Of a DNA stretch of 64,000 nucleotides, positions 25,069 to 33,517 are shown one piece after another. The notes beneath the pieces were generated by a model. That model did no database searches, was not told the DNA's origin, and saw only the letters and a program-made list of their open reading frames with translations. Position numbers and translations under genes: made by a program. The stretch's first letter is position 1. Each line of letters starts with the position of its first letter. The DNA comes from JBFMCC01 sp037445635 (GTDB lineage: Bacteria; Chloroflexota; Anaerolineae; Anaerolineales; Villigracilaceae): NCBI GenBank assembly GCA_037445635.1, contig JBBIKC010000011.1:1-64000 (forward strand), written 5' to 3'.

Positions 25069-25449
25069 ATGAGTCTCTTCGCCCTGGCCATGCGGATGGC
25101 GCGCATGCCGCCCGGTCGAGCCCTGACCCGATTCCTGTTCGCCAAAATGACCTTTGCCCTGCCCGTGGCGCGTCTGCGCGAGACCCCGAACCTGCTCGCG
25201 TTTAAACATCCGCACCCCGCCTACGCGTTCCACGTGCTGATCGCGCCGAAGAAGGCGGTTGCTTCATTGACGGAACTGGACGCCGCCGACGCAGATTTTC
25301 TGACGGATTTGTTCTCCACGGTGCAAAGCCTCGTGCAGGAATATCGTCTCCCCGCCTATCGGCTGATCGTCAACGGCGGGGAGGTTCAGGATTTCCCGCA
25401 GTTGCATTTTCATTTGATATCAGATTACTCGCGCCGAGCGGAGGGTTGA
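25069..25449 (+). CDS. HIT-family nucleotide-binding protein with altered triad
   Basis: HIT proteins hydrolyse or transfer nucleotidyl groups through a central histidine. The 126-residue protein has the fold elements LLAFKHPHPAYAFHVLIAP and YRLIVNGGEVQDFPQLHFHL. The HxHxH triad reads QLHFH (111-115): the nucleophile His113 and last His115 remain, the first is Gln. The start at 25069 is 6 bases after xpt with no clear RBS, so translation may be coupled. Confidence 0.78.
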   Translation: MSLFALAMRMARMPPGRALTRFLFAKMTFALPVARLRETPNLLAFKHPHPAYAFHVLIAPKKAVASLTELDAADADFLTDLFSTVQSLVQEYRLPAYRLIVNGGEVQDFPQLHFHLISDYSRRAEG

Positions 25450-25519
25450 GTAGCCGTGTTCGTCGGGCGTCTCGAAACCTGTAGCCGAAGCGCCGCTGTG
25501 CCCCTATAGGAATCAATTC

Positions 25520-27055
25520 ATGGACTCCATCGCCATCCTCGATTTCGGTTCCCAATACGCCCAATTGATCGCGCGCCGCGTGCGCGAGGCGCAGGTCTAT
25601 TGTGAGTTGTTCCCGTGGGACGCGCCGCAGGAAAGAATCCTTTCGATCCATCCGAAGGGATTTATTTTGTCGGGCGGGCCGAAGTCCGTTTACGAAGACG
25701 GCGCGCCGTACATTCAGGATTTCATTTTGAAATCGGAGTTGCCCATTCTCGGCATTTGCTACGGAATGCAAGCCTTGACTCACGCCCTCGGCGGCCGGGT
25801 GGACCCGTCCGCGCAGCGCGAGTACGGTCCCGCAGAGATCCAGCCGTTGCTCCCTTCTCCCCTGCTCTCTGCTCTCTCCCGCGTCTGGATGTCGCACGGG
25901 GACCGAATTACAAAAATGCCCAAGGGATTCGTCGCTCTCGCGAAAAGCGGCAACAGTCCTTTCGCGGCGATGGGTGACATGGAACGCAAATATTTCGGCG
26001 TGCAATTTCATCCAGAGGTGCATCACACGCCGAACGGAATTGAACTCCTCAAACATTTTGTAATTGACATTTGCAGTGTCAAACCCGAATGGACGCCCGC
26101 CTCGATCATCGAGGAATCTGTGGCGCGCGTCCGCGTGCAGGTGGGGGATGAACGCGTGCTGGCCGCGGTCAGCGGCGGCGTGGACTCGTCCGTGGCCGCG
26201 GCATTGGTCCACGAGGCGATTGGCGATCAACTCGTCGCGGTGTTTGTGGACACAGGCTTGTTGAGGAAAAACGAGGGCGAACAGGTAGCCGCGGCGTTCC
26301 GCGAACATTTACATTCCGAGTTGATTACCGTTGACGCCAGCGATGAATTTTTCTCCGCATTGAAAGGCGTGACGGAGCCGGAGGAGAAGCGCAGAATCGT
26401 CGGCGAGAAATTTATCCGCGTGTTCGAGGAGCAGGCGCGTCAACTCGGCCAGCCGAGGTTTCTGGTGCAGGGAACGATCTATCCCGACGTGGTCGAGTCG
26501 TCCGCGCCGGACAGGAACAAGGCTGAGAGGATCAAGACCCATCATAATGTGGGCGGGCTTCCCGAAGACATGCAGTTCGAACTGGTCGAGCCGCTGCGTT
26601 ACCTGTTCAAGGACGAGGTGCGCGCGGTCGGCGAGGCGCTGGGACTGCCGGAGTCGCTGGTTTGGCGGCAGCCGTTCCCGGGTCCCGGCCTGACCGTGCG
26701 CTGTCTCGGCGAGGTGACGCGTGAGCGCGTCTCCCGCCTGCGCGCCGCGGACGCGATCCTGATCGAGGAGTTATCCAAGGCGGGCTTTCTGGGCAAGGGC
26801 GCGGACACGTCGCAGGCCTTCGTGGTTCTATTGCCCGTGCGTTCGGTGGGCGTGATGGGCGACCAGCGGACGTACCAGGAGACGGCCGCCATCCGCGCCG
26901 TGACCACCGAGGATTTCATGACCGCCGACTGGGCGCGCCTGCCGCACGACCTGCTGGCGCGGGTGGCGAATCGTCTGGTCAACGAAGTGGACGGAATCAA
27001 CCGGGTCGTGTATGATATTACGAGCAAACCGCCCGCGACCATCGAGTGGGAGTGA
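25520..27055 (+). CDS. guaA: GMP synthase (glutamine-hydrolysing)
   Basis: GuaA converts XMP to GMP. The 511-residue protein has the glutaminase triad Cys80 (LGICYGMQAL), His164 and Glu166 (VQFHPEV), the ATP-pyrophosphatase P-loop SGGVDSS (218-224), and the C-terminal dimerisation domain with QPFPGPGLTVRCLGE, ending TIEWE. Length and order are standard. Xpt upstream makes XMP, its substrate. Confidence 0.97.
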   Translation: MDSIAILDFGSQYAQLIARRVREAQVYCELFPWDAPQERILSIHPKGFILSGGPKSVYEDGAPYIQDFILKSELPILGICYGMQALTHALGGRVDPSAQREYGPAEIQPLLPSPLLSALSRVWMSHGDRITKMPKGFVALAKSGNSPFAAMGDMERKYFGVQFHPEVHHTPNGIELLKHFVIDICSVKPEWTPASIIEESVARVRVQVGDERVLAAVSGGVDSSVAAALVHEAIGDQLVAVFVDTGLLRKNEGEQVAAAFREHLHSELITVDASDEFFSALKGVTEPEEKRRIVGEKFIRVFEEQARQLGQPRFLVQGTIYPDVVESSAPDRNKAERIKTHHNVGGLPEDMQFELVEPLRYLFKDEVRAVGEALGLPESLVWRQPFPGPGLTVRCLGEVTRERVSRLRAADAILIEELSKAGFLGKGADTSQAFVVLLPVRSVGVMGDQRTYQETAAIRAVTTEDFMTADWARLPHDLLARVANRLVNEVDGINRVVYDITSKPPATIEWE

Positions 27056-27082
27056 GGCGGTTTTCGGCGACAGTCGAACCTG

Positions 27083-29044
27083 ATGCGTATTTCTGAGATT
27101 CAAAAGTTGGGACGCGGATTAACGCGAAGGGCGCGGATTGATTTCCGTGCAATTCTGCGTTTATCTGCCCTCGTCTTTCTTCTTTCATCTTTCGTCCTTC
27201 ATCTCTCATCCTTCGCCCGCGCGCAAGGTACGGCCTTCGCCGAGATCGCCGCGCCGGATACTCGCGCCTTTCCCACCGTCATGACCTTCCTGGATGTCTA
27301 CGACGGCGCGGGACAGTTCGTAAGCGGACTGAAACCCGAGGCTGTGACCGTGCTCGAAGACGGCCAGCCGCGCCCGGTCCAGGTGTTGACCGAAGCGCCG
27401 GTCGGCGCGCAACTGGTGGTGGCGGTCAACCCGGGGCCCGCGCTGGACGTCCGCGACGGGCAGGGCATCTCGCGTTACCTCCGCCTCCAGCAGGCTCTGG
27501 GGACGTGGGCGCAGGCGCGGGATGTTGCTGGAGGGGGCGACGACCTCAGCCTGGTCACGCTGGCCGGGCCGCTCATCGCTCATACCGCGCCTGCCAATTG
27601 GCTGGTGACCTTTGCCTCGTTCCAGCCCGATTTCCGTTCCACCACCCCGAACATTCAAACGCTCGCGCTTGCATTGGATACGGCCAGCGCGCCGACGCCT
27701 CAGGTGGGCATGAAGCGCGCCATCCTGTTCATCACGCCGCACATGGAAGCACCCGATCTGGAGGCCGCGCTCGGCTCCATCGCCCAGCGCGCCGCGGAAG
27801 CGCGCGTACGGGTCTTCGTCTGGTTTGTGGATGCCGACGTGTATCTCAGCCATCCCAGTGCGGCTCTCTTTCAGGCGCTGGCCGTGCAGACCGGCGGCAG
27901 TTTCTTCGCCTTTACCGGCTCCGAGTCCATCCCGGATCCCGAAGCCTATTTCGCGCCCCTGCGCCGCGTCTATCAATTGACTTACGCCTCCGGCCTGGCC
28001 GCGGGCGGCGAGCACACACTTGCCGTGCAGGTCAATACCGAGACGGCAGGGTTGATCGTCTCGGCCGAGCAGGCGTTTTCTCTCGATATTCAGCCGCCCA
28101 ACCCGATCCTGGTCGCCCCGCCGCAGACCATTACGCGCGGCGCGCCGCCCGAGGATCCCTACAACACCGATGTGCTTCTCCCGAACGAACAGCCCATCGA
28201 AATCATCGTCGAATTTCCCGACGGCCATCCGCGCCCGCTGGTGCGCACCGCGTTGTACGTGGACGGTCAGCTCGTGGACGAGAACCTGGCCGAGCCATTT
28301 GATAAGTTCGTGTGGGACATCAGCGCCTACGCCGAGGGCGGCCAGCACACCCTCGTCGTCGAGGCGAACGACAGCCTCGGGCTGAGCAAAGCCAGCATGG
28401 GCGTGCCGGTCATGGTCAACGTCGTCCGCCCGCCGACCGGCGCGGTCGTGTTGCTGGCGCGCAACCGCTATTTGATCGTCGTCGGCGCGGTGGGGCTGGC
28501 CGGGCTGGTCCTGCTGGGCATTTTGTTCAGTGGACGCGTGCGGATCCGTTCGAGGCGCGATCGGCGCGCGGCGCGCGAACGATTCGCAGACCCGGTCACC
28601 CAGCCGGTGGCGGCCGTCATCGAGCCGCCGACCGAACCGAAGAAGCAGATGCGCCGGCTCGCGAAGGCCAAATCTGGATCCGGCAAAGTGGACGCGCCGG
28701 CCTTCCTCCTCCGCCTCGGCGCGGACGGTCAGCCGGTCACAGCCAACCCGATCCCGCTCAACGTCCCGGAGTTGACCTTCGGCATGGATCCGGTGCACGC
28801 GGCCGTCATCCTGGATGACCCGTCGGTTTCGCCCCTGCACGCCCGCATCCGACAGGCCGGGGATGGGTTTATCCTCTACGACCAGGGTTCCGTAGCCGGG
28901 ACGTGGGTCAATTATGAGCCGGTCACCCGCGAGGGCTATCGCCTGAAACACGGAGACCGGGTACACTTTGGCCAGATGGTTTACCGGTTCGAGTTGAAGA
29001 ATCCGCCTGCCGCCTCTGCACCGATAATCACCCCCGTTTCATGA
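27083..29044 (+). CDS. Membrane protein with VWA-like ectodomain and cytoplasmic FHA domain
   Basis: The 653-residue protein has a signal peptide (hydrophobic core LSALVFLLSSFVLHLSSF, cleavage near AQG), a VWA-like domain (about 62-320; TFLDVYDGAGQFVSGL, AILFITPHMEA, TGGSFFAF) whose MIDAS motif is degenerate, an Ig-like domain, one membrane helix (about 463-485) and a C-terminal FHA domain (about 565-645; SPLHARIRQAGDGFILYDQGSVAGTWVN). FHA domains bind phosphothreonine. The gene overlaps a PP2C phosphatase gene by 4 bases, so it probably links an outside signal to Ser/Thr phosphorylation. Its N-terminal region is encoded by repeat-like DNA. Confidence 0.8.
   Translation: MRISEIQKLGRGLTRRARIDFRAILRLSALVFLLSSFVLHLSSFARAQGTAFAEIAAPDTRAFPTVMTFLDVYDGAGQFVSGLKPEAVTVLEDGQPRPVQVLTEAPVGAQLVVAVNPGPALDVRDGQGISRYLRLQQALGTWAQARDVAGGGDDLSLVTLAGPLIAHTAPANWLVTFASFQPDFRSTTPNIQTLALALDTASAPTPQVGMKRAILFITPHMEAPDLEAALGSIAQRAAEARVRVFVWFVDADVYLSHPSAALFQALAVQTGGSFFAFTGSESIPDPEAYFAPLRRVYQLTYASGLAAGGEHTLAVQVNTETAGLIVSAEQAFSLDIQPPNPILVAPPQTITRGAPPEDPYNTDVLLPNEQPIEIIVEFPDGHPRPLVRTALYVDGQLVDENLAEPFDKFVWDISAYAEGGQHTLVVEANDSLGLSKASMGVPVMVNVVRPPTGAVVLLARNRYLIVVGAVGLAGLVLLGILFSGRVRIRSRRDRRAARERFADPVTQPVAAVIEPPTEPKKQMRRLAKAKSGSGKVDAPAFLLRLGADGQPVTANPIPLNVPELTFGMDPVHAAVILDDPSVSPLHARIRQAGDGFILYDQGSVAGTWVNYEPVTREGYRLKHGDRVHFGQMVYRFELKNPPAASAPIITPVS
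27107..27205 (+). repeat. Intergenic-type repeats forming the signal peptide coding sequence
   Basis: GGGACGCGGATTAACGCG is followed by CTTTCTTCTTTCATCTTTCGTCCTTCATCTC-type words. The same words occur in plainly non-coding DNA at 13880-13961 and 30447-30478. Confidence 0.5.
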
Positions 29045-29907
29045 TTCGCACTCAACGCGCCCACCTGCACGTCGCCGCCCTCAGCCATCCCGGCATGACG
29101 GGTAAGAATAACGAAGACCGCTTCGCCGTGTCATCGTACATGCTCAACGAGGAGCATCCCACGCCGGTGGTCTTTGCCGTCGTTTCGGACGGCATCGGCG
29201 GCCATCGCGCCGGGGAGGTGGCGGCCGAACTGGCGGTCAACCACATCACGCAAGTCGTGGCCGAGAGCAACGGCAAGAAGCCTTTGAAGATCCTCGAGGA
29301 GGCCGTCCACACCGCCAGCGAGGCGATTGCCCATCATTCCGCCTCGAAAGACGACCAGCACGGCATGGGCGCCACCTGCGTCTGTGCGTGGATCATTGGA
29401 CACAAATTGTATGCCGCCCACGTGGGCGATTCCCGGCTCTTTCTCCTGCGCGGGGGGGAGATCACACAATTGACCGTTGACCATACCTGGGTCCAGGAGG
29501 CTTTCGAGAAGGGCCTGATCAAGGCCGAGCAGATGCGCACCCATCCCAACGTGCACGTCATTCGACGCTATCTGGGCGCGGCCAAACTGCCGGAGGTGGA
29601 TTTCCGCATTTATCTGCGCGGCGATCAGGACGACGAAGCGGCTCTCGCCAACCAGGGCATGACCCTGCTCTCCGGCGATACCCTGCTGTTGTGCAGTGAC
29701 GGCCTGACCGACATGATCTGGCCGGACGAAATCCTGAAACTGGTGCTGATGGCCGATGACCAGAAGACGGCTGTGCAGGATCTGGTCAACCTGGCGAACG
29801 AACGCGGCGGTCACGATAACATCACGGTGGTGTTGCTGAACGTGCCGCGTGCGGAGGATACAGTGAAGAGACGGAAAAGCCTCTGGAAATGGCTGTTGGG
29901 GGAGTAA
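29041..29907 (+). CDS. PP2C-family Ser/Thr protein phosphatase
   Basis: The 288-residue protein has the metal-binding motifs of bacterial PP2C: NNEDRF (about 22-27), SDGIGGHRAGE (49-59), GMGATC, AHVGDSRLFLLR (about 122-133), SDGLTD (about 220) and GGHDNITVVLL (about 258). It removes phosphate from Ser/Thr on proteins. The ATG overlaps the stop of the FHA gene (ATGA), which suggests coupled synthesis. The matching kinase is not in this window. Confidence 0.92.
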   Translation: MIRTQRAHLHVAALSHPGMTGKNNEDRFAVSSYMLNEEHPTPVVFAVVSDGIGGHRAGEVAAELAVNHITQVVAESNGKKPLKILEEAVHTASEAIAHHSASKDDQHGMGATCVCAWIIGHKLYAAHVGDSRLFLLRGGEITQLTVDHTWVQEAFEKGLIKAEQMRTHPNVHVIRRYLGAAKLPEVDFRIYLRGDQDDEAALANQGMTLLSGDTLLLCSDGLTDMIWPDEILKLVLMADDQKTAVQDLVNLANERGGHDNITVVLLNVPRAEDTVKRRKSLWKWLLGE

Positions 29908-29928
29908 CCGACCGAGTCTTGTGCGAAA

Positions 29929-29955
29929 CCAGCGCCGGCCAAGAGCCGGCGCTGG
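29929..29955 (+). terminator. Strong GC hairpin after the PP2C gene
   Basis: CCAGCGCCGGC and its complement form an 11-bp stem with loop CAAGA, 22 bases after the stop. There is no clear U-tract. Confidence 0.5.
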
Positions 29956-30277
29956 CGGTTCCAAATCAGGGTTCACAATATTTCGGCGCGGTCAGGCCGT
30001 GACCGCCGCCGGCGCGGGAGGCGGAAGGGTCGCCATATTCCAGGATGTGAAGTATTGCGGGGTGTTGACTGCCCGAAGGGCGTATCGAAGCATGAAGGCG
30101 TATTCTCCCCACCGAAAACGCGCAAGGTTTCTATTGTCCAAATAAGCGAGTCTATTTGGCGAGCAATTTCTTGCCTCTTTTGGGGTTGATTTCCACAACT
30201 CGAAGAATTTGGCCAAATATTGTGCTTGAATCTTTCAGGTAATGTCTCTCTTTCAACCCTCTTTACTTTTTCAGGAA
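29956..30277. other. Gene-free stretch, content unclear
   Basis: No coding frame is convincing in this 322-base stretch. A minus-strand frame of about 75 codons (29992-30216) has reasonable composition but no RBS or known motif; it could be the remnant of a decayed gene. The end merges into the element at 30278. Confidence 0.3.
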
Positions 30278-30445
30278 TGCTTTGTTGCAATCATCCATTT
30301 ATGCCGTCATTGCGAGATGCCGAAGGCATCGAAGCAATCTCCCCGCCGGGGGAGAGACTGCTCACCTGCACTGCGCCGAACGCAGTGCGGCGCAAGTGCC
30401 GCTCCGCTCGCAGTGACGGACTCTGAAGGTGTTTGCAACAGAGTA
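30278..30445 (-). mobile_element. MITE-like element, inverted copy of the one at 36010
   Basis: Ends read TGCTTTGTTGCAATCA and, inverted, TACTCTGTTGCAAACA (13 of 16 identical). The interior (CGTCATTGCGAGATGCCGAAG, GAAGCAATCTC, CGCTCCGCTCGCAGTGAC, CTCTGAAGGTGTTTGCAACA) matches the reverse complement of 36010-36164 over most of its length. No clear target duplication remains. Confidence 0.65.
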
Positions 30446-30482
30446 ATTCATCATTCATAATTCATCCTTCATCCTTTTCCGT

Positions 30483-30488
30483 TATAAT
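30483..30488 (+). promoter_or_regulatory. -10 box TATAAT for the 2-oxoacid dehydrogenase locus
   Basis: TATAAT lies 36 bases before the E1 start codon, with AGGAG (30511-30515) in the leader. Confidence 0.5.
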
Positions 30489-30524
30489 CCCACCAATCAA
30501 CTCATAATTCAGGAGCGACTCCCC

Positions 30525-32936
30525 ATGCCCAAAAAGAAGGGCTCTCCTTTGCTTCCCCTCGAAAAAGAAGAAATCATCAACGACTACCGCCTCGCCTACC
30601 AGAGCCGGCAGGCTTCGCTCATCGGGCGCCGCGAGGTGTTGAGCGGCAAGGCGAAGTTCGGCATCTTCGGCGATGGCAAGGAACTTGCCAACATTGCGAT
30701 TGTGCGCGCCTTTCAGAAAGGCGACTGGCGCTCAGGATATTATCGTGACCAGACCTGGATGTTCATGTTAGGGGTGATGAACATCCAGGAATTTTTTGCT
30801 CAACTCTATGCCCATGCCGATGTCGCCCACGATTCCAACTCCGCCGGGCGCATGATGAACGCGCACTTTGCCAGCCGCTACCTCAACCCCGACGGCACCT
30901 GGCGCCCTCAGACCGACCTCTACAACTCCGCCGCCGATGTTTCGCCCACCGGAACGCAAATGCCGCGCGCGGTGGGGCTGGCGTATGCCTCGGTGGTGTA
31001 CCGCCATCTGCAAGAACTCAAAGGCTTCACCCAATTTTCGAAGAACGGCAACGAGGTGACGTTTGCCAGCATCGGCAACGCTTCCACCGCCGAGGGGATG
31101 TTCTGGGAATCGGTCAACGCCATCGGCGTGCTCAAAGCGCCGGCCGTCATCACCGTGTATGACGACGGCTACGGCATCTCCGTCCCTAATCAGTTTCAGA
31201 TGGTGAAGGAAAACATCTACGCCATTTTGAGCGGCTTCCAGCGCGACCCATGCCCCGAACCCGATTGTCTGCGCGGTTACGACCTGTATCAGGTGCGCGG
31301 GTGGGATTACCCCGCCCTGCTCGAAACCTATGCCGCCGCCGCTGAAACGGCGCGCGAGTATCACATCCCGGCGCTGGTGCATGTCATCGAGGTCACACAG
31401 CCACAGGGTCACAGCACCAGCGGCTCACACGAACGCTATAAGCCTCCCGAACGACTCAAATTCGAGGAAGAGTTCGACTGCATCCGCAAGATGCGCGAGT
31501 GGATGATCGAACACCGCGTCATTTCGGACCCGGAACTGGCTGCCCTCGAAAAAGCCGACTACGAGGCTGTGGAGGGAATCCGCAAAGCCGCATGGGAGGC
31601 GTACCTCAACCCCATTTTGGAAGAACGCGCCCAGGTGATGGACATGCTGGACGAAATCGCCACCACCTCCAGCCATGCGTCGGAGTTGAAGCAGGTTCGG
31701 GAACGGCTGGCAGACCTCCCGTCGGTGACGAGGCGGGATGTGCACGCGGCAGCGCATGAGGCGCTGCGCATCCTGCGCGATGAGGCGAATCCATCCAAGC
31801 AGATTTTGATCCAATGGAAGAACGAACAGGAGACGCTCAATCTCGAACGCTATGGTTCGCATTTGTACAGCGGGAGCGCGTTGAAGGTGGAAGAGGTGAA
31901 GCCGGTCTATTCTGCTTCGTCGCCGACGGTGTTTGGCTTTGAGGTGATGAACGCGGCGTTCGATGCCATTCTGGCGCGCGACCCGCGCGTGATTGCGTTT
32001 GGCGAGGACGTGGGCCGGCTGGGCGATGTGAACCAGGGATTCAAGGGGCTGCAGGAAAAATACGGCGAGTTCCGCGTGACGGATACCGGCATCCGCGAGG
32101 CGACGATTTTGGGGCAGGCGATTGGGATGGCAATGCGCGGACTGCGTCCGATTGCAGAGATTCAATATCTCGATTATTTGCTGTATGCCTTGCAGATCAT
32201 GTCGGATGATTTGGCGACGCTGCACTGGCGCACGGCGGGCGGGCAGGCGGCGCCGGTCATTGTGCGCACGCGCGGGCATCGGCTGGAGGGGGTGTGGCAT
32301 TCGGGTTCGCTCATGGCGGGCATCATCCATCTCGTGCGCGGGATGAATGTGCTGGTGCCGCGCGATATGACCCGCGCCGCAGGGTTTTACAACACCATCC
32401 TGAAAGCGGACGAACCCGCCATCATCGTGGAGGTGCTGAACGGGTACCGCGTAAAAGAAAAACTGCCCAACAACATCGGCGAGATGACGGTGCCGGTGGG
32501 TGTGCCGGAGGTCATCCGTGAGGGAAGCGACATCACGATTGTCACCTATGGGGCGTGCTGCCGCATTGCGCTGGATGCGGCGAATAAATTAGCGCAGGTG
32601 GGCATCGAAGCGGAGGTTGTGGATGTGCAGTCGCTGCTGCCGTTCGATGTGCGCGGGCAGATTGTCGAGTCTTTGAAGAAGACGAACCGCATTCTCTTTG
32701 TGGATGAAGATGTCCCCGGCGGGACAAGCGCCTACATGCTGCAGCAGGTGATCGAAAAGCAAGGCGGCTACTTTTACCTCGACTCGCCGGCGCGTACGCT
32801 GAGCGGCGCCGACCATCGCCCCGCCTATGGCAGTGACGGCGATTACTGGTCCAAACCAAATGCGGAGACGATTTTCGATACGGTGTATGAGATGATGCAT
32901 GAAGTGGACCCGAGGCGATTTCCGGAGTTTAAGTGA
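30525..32936 (+). CDS. Fused 2-oxoacid dehydrogenase E1 alpha/beta subunit
   Basis: E1 decarboxylates a 2-oxo acid with thiamine diphosphate and loads the lipoyl group of E2. The 803-residue protein joins an alpha part (1-430; YYRDQTWMF, SIGNASTAEGMFWESVNAIG as TPP motif) to a beta part (465-803; NAAFDAILARDPRVIAFGEDVG, AIGMAMRGLRPIAEIQYLDY, HSGSLMAGIIHLVRGMNVLVP). Fused E1 of this kind occurs in several bacterial phyla; substrate (pyruvate or branched-chain) is uncertain. Its stop codon lies inside the repeat array that follows. E2 and E3 are downstream. Confidence 0.9.
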   Translation: MPKKKGSPLLPLEKEEIINDYRLAYQSRQASLIGRREVLSGKAKFGIFGDGKELANIAIVRAFQKGDWRSGYYRDQTWMFMLGVMNIQEFFAQLYAHADVAHDSNSAGRMMNAHFASRYLNPDGTWRPQTDLYNSAADVSPTGTQMPRAVGLAYASVVYRHLQELKGFTQFSKNGNEVTFASIGNASTAEGMFWESVNAIGVLKAPAVITVYDDGYGISVPNQFQMVKENIYAILSGFQRDPCPEPDCLRGYDLYQVRGWDYPALLETYAAAAETAREYHIPALVHVIEVTQPQGHSTSGSHERYKPPERLKFEEEFDCIRKMREWMIEHRVISDPELAALEKADYEAVEGIRKAAWEAYLNPILEERAQVMDMLDEIATTSSHASELKQVRERLADLPSVTRRDVHAAAHEALRILRDEANPSKQILIQWKNEQETLNLERYGSHLYSGSALKVEEVKPVYSASSPTVFGFEVMNAAFDAILARDPRVIAFGEDVGRLGDVNQGFKGLQEKYGEFRVTDTGIREATILGQAIGMAMRGLRPIAEIQYLDYLLYALQIMSDDLATLHWRTAGGQAAPVIVRTRGHRLEGVWHSGSLMAGIIHLVRGMNVLVPRDMTRAAGFYNTILKADEPAIIVEVLNGYRVKEKLPNNIGEMTVPVGVPEVIREGSDITIVTYGACCRIALDAANKLAQVGIEAEVVDVQSLLPFDVRGQIVESLKKTNRILFVDEDVPGGTSAYMLQQVIEKQGGYFYLDSPARTLSGADHRPAYGSDGDYWSKPNAETIFDTVYEMMHEVDPRRFPEFK

Positions 32937-32992
32937 ACAGTTATCAGTGAGCAGTTATCAGTGATCAGTGATCAGTGAGCAGTGAACAGTGA
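32932..32992. repeat. CAGTTATCAGTGA micro-repeat array, left of the four-helix gene
   Basis: Reiterated words AGTGAACAGTTATCAGTGA, GCAGTTATCAGTGATCAGTG and similar fill the gap from the E1 stop codon (itself TGA within the first word) to the RBS of the next gene. Confidence 0.7.
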
Positions 32993-33003
32993 AAGGAGCA
33001 AAG

Positions 33004-33465
33004 ATGAGCGTGTTGAAACATGCAGGCAGTTTCCGCGATTTGATTGTGTATCAGAAAAGCCGTCAGTTACAGCGTGAAATCAAGGCTCTTACAATGTCGT
33101 TTCCGGGAGATGAGAAGTTTTCGCTGACCGACCAAATCCGTCGGTCGTCGCGTTCGATTGGCGCAAACATTGCCGAGGCATGGGCAAAACGCAGATACGA
33201 GAAACACTTCATCAGCAAATTGACAGATGCCGACGGCGAGCAGATGGAAACCCAGCACTGGATAGAAACCGCATTAGAAAGCGGTTATATTGACCAGAAA
33301 ACCAGCGCCTCTTTGATGGAAAAATGTCTGGAAATTGGACGAATGCTCAACGGCATGATGGACAAAGCAGATTTATTTTGCGGGGAACCGCCGCATTCAG
33401 TGCGCGAAGAACCAGCCGAATATTTCGTTGACGTACACGACAATCTTTTCATTGATACTGACTGA
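33004..33465 (+). CDS. Four-helix-bundle protein (23S rRNA intervening-sequence / S23 family)
   Basis: The 153-residue protein matches the four-helix-bundle family first found in 23S rRNA intervening sequences: FRDLIVYQKSRQLQREIKAL, FSLTDQIRRSSRSIGANIAEAWAKRRY, FISKLTDADGEQMETQHWIETAL and GRMLNGMMDKA. The role is unknown. AAAGGAG precedes the ATG at 33004. It sits between E1 and E2 genes and is bracketed by inverted micro-repeat arrays, one of which supplies its stop codon, so it looks like a guest in the operon. Confidence 0.85.
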   Translation: MSVLKHAGSFRDLIVYQKSRQLQREIKALTMSFPGDEKFSLTDQIRRSSRSIGANIAEAWAKRRYEKHFISKLTDADGEQMETQHWIETALESGYIDQKTSASLMEKCLEIGRMLNGMMDKADLFCGEPPHSVREEPAEYFVDVHDNLFIDTD

Positions 33466-33505
33466 TTACTGATCACCGATCACTGATTACTGATAACTGA
33501 TTACT
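33458..33505. repeat. Inverted micro-repeat array, right of the four-helix gene
   Basis: ACTGATTACTGATCACCGATCACTGATTACTGATAACTG words are the reverse complement of the array at 32932-32992. The stop codon of the four-helix gene (33463-33465) lies in it. Confidence 0.7.
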
Positions 33506-33517
33506 CCGGAGGCACCC

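Noticed and set aside
27206..28966. 586-codon minus-strand frame opposite the FHA receptor
   Set aside because: Composition of an antisense shadow (Arg/Gly/His/Asp); the plus strand carries clear VWA/FHA domains.
29992..30216. Minus-strand 74-codon frame in the gap after the PP2C gene
   Set aside because: No RBS or recognised domain; kept only as a possible remnant.
30446..30454. Target duplication for the element at 30278-30445
   Set aside because: Nine-base flanks tttcaggaa and attcatcat share only a few bases.
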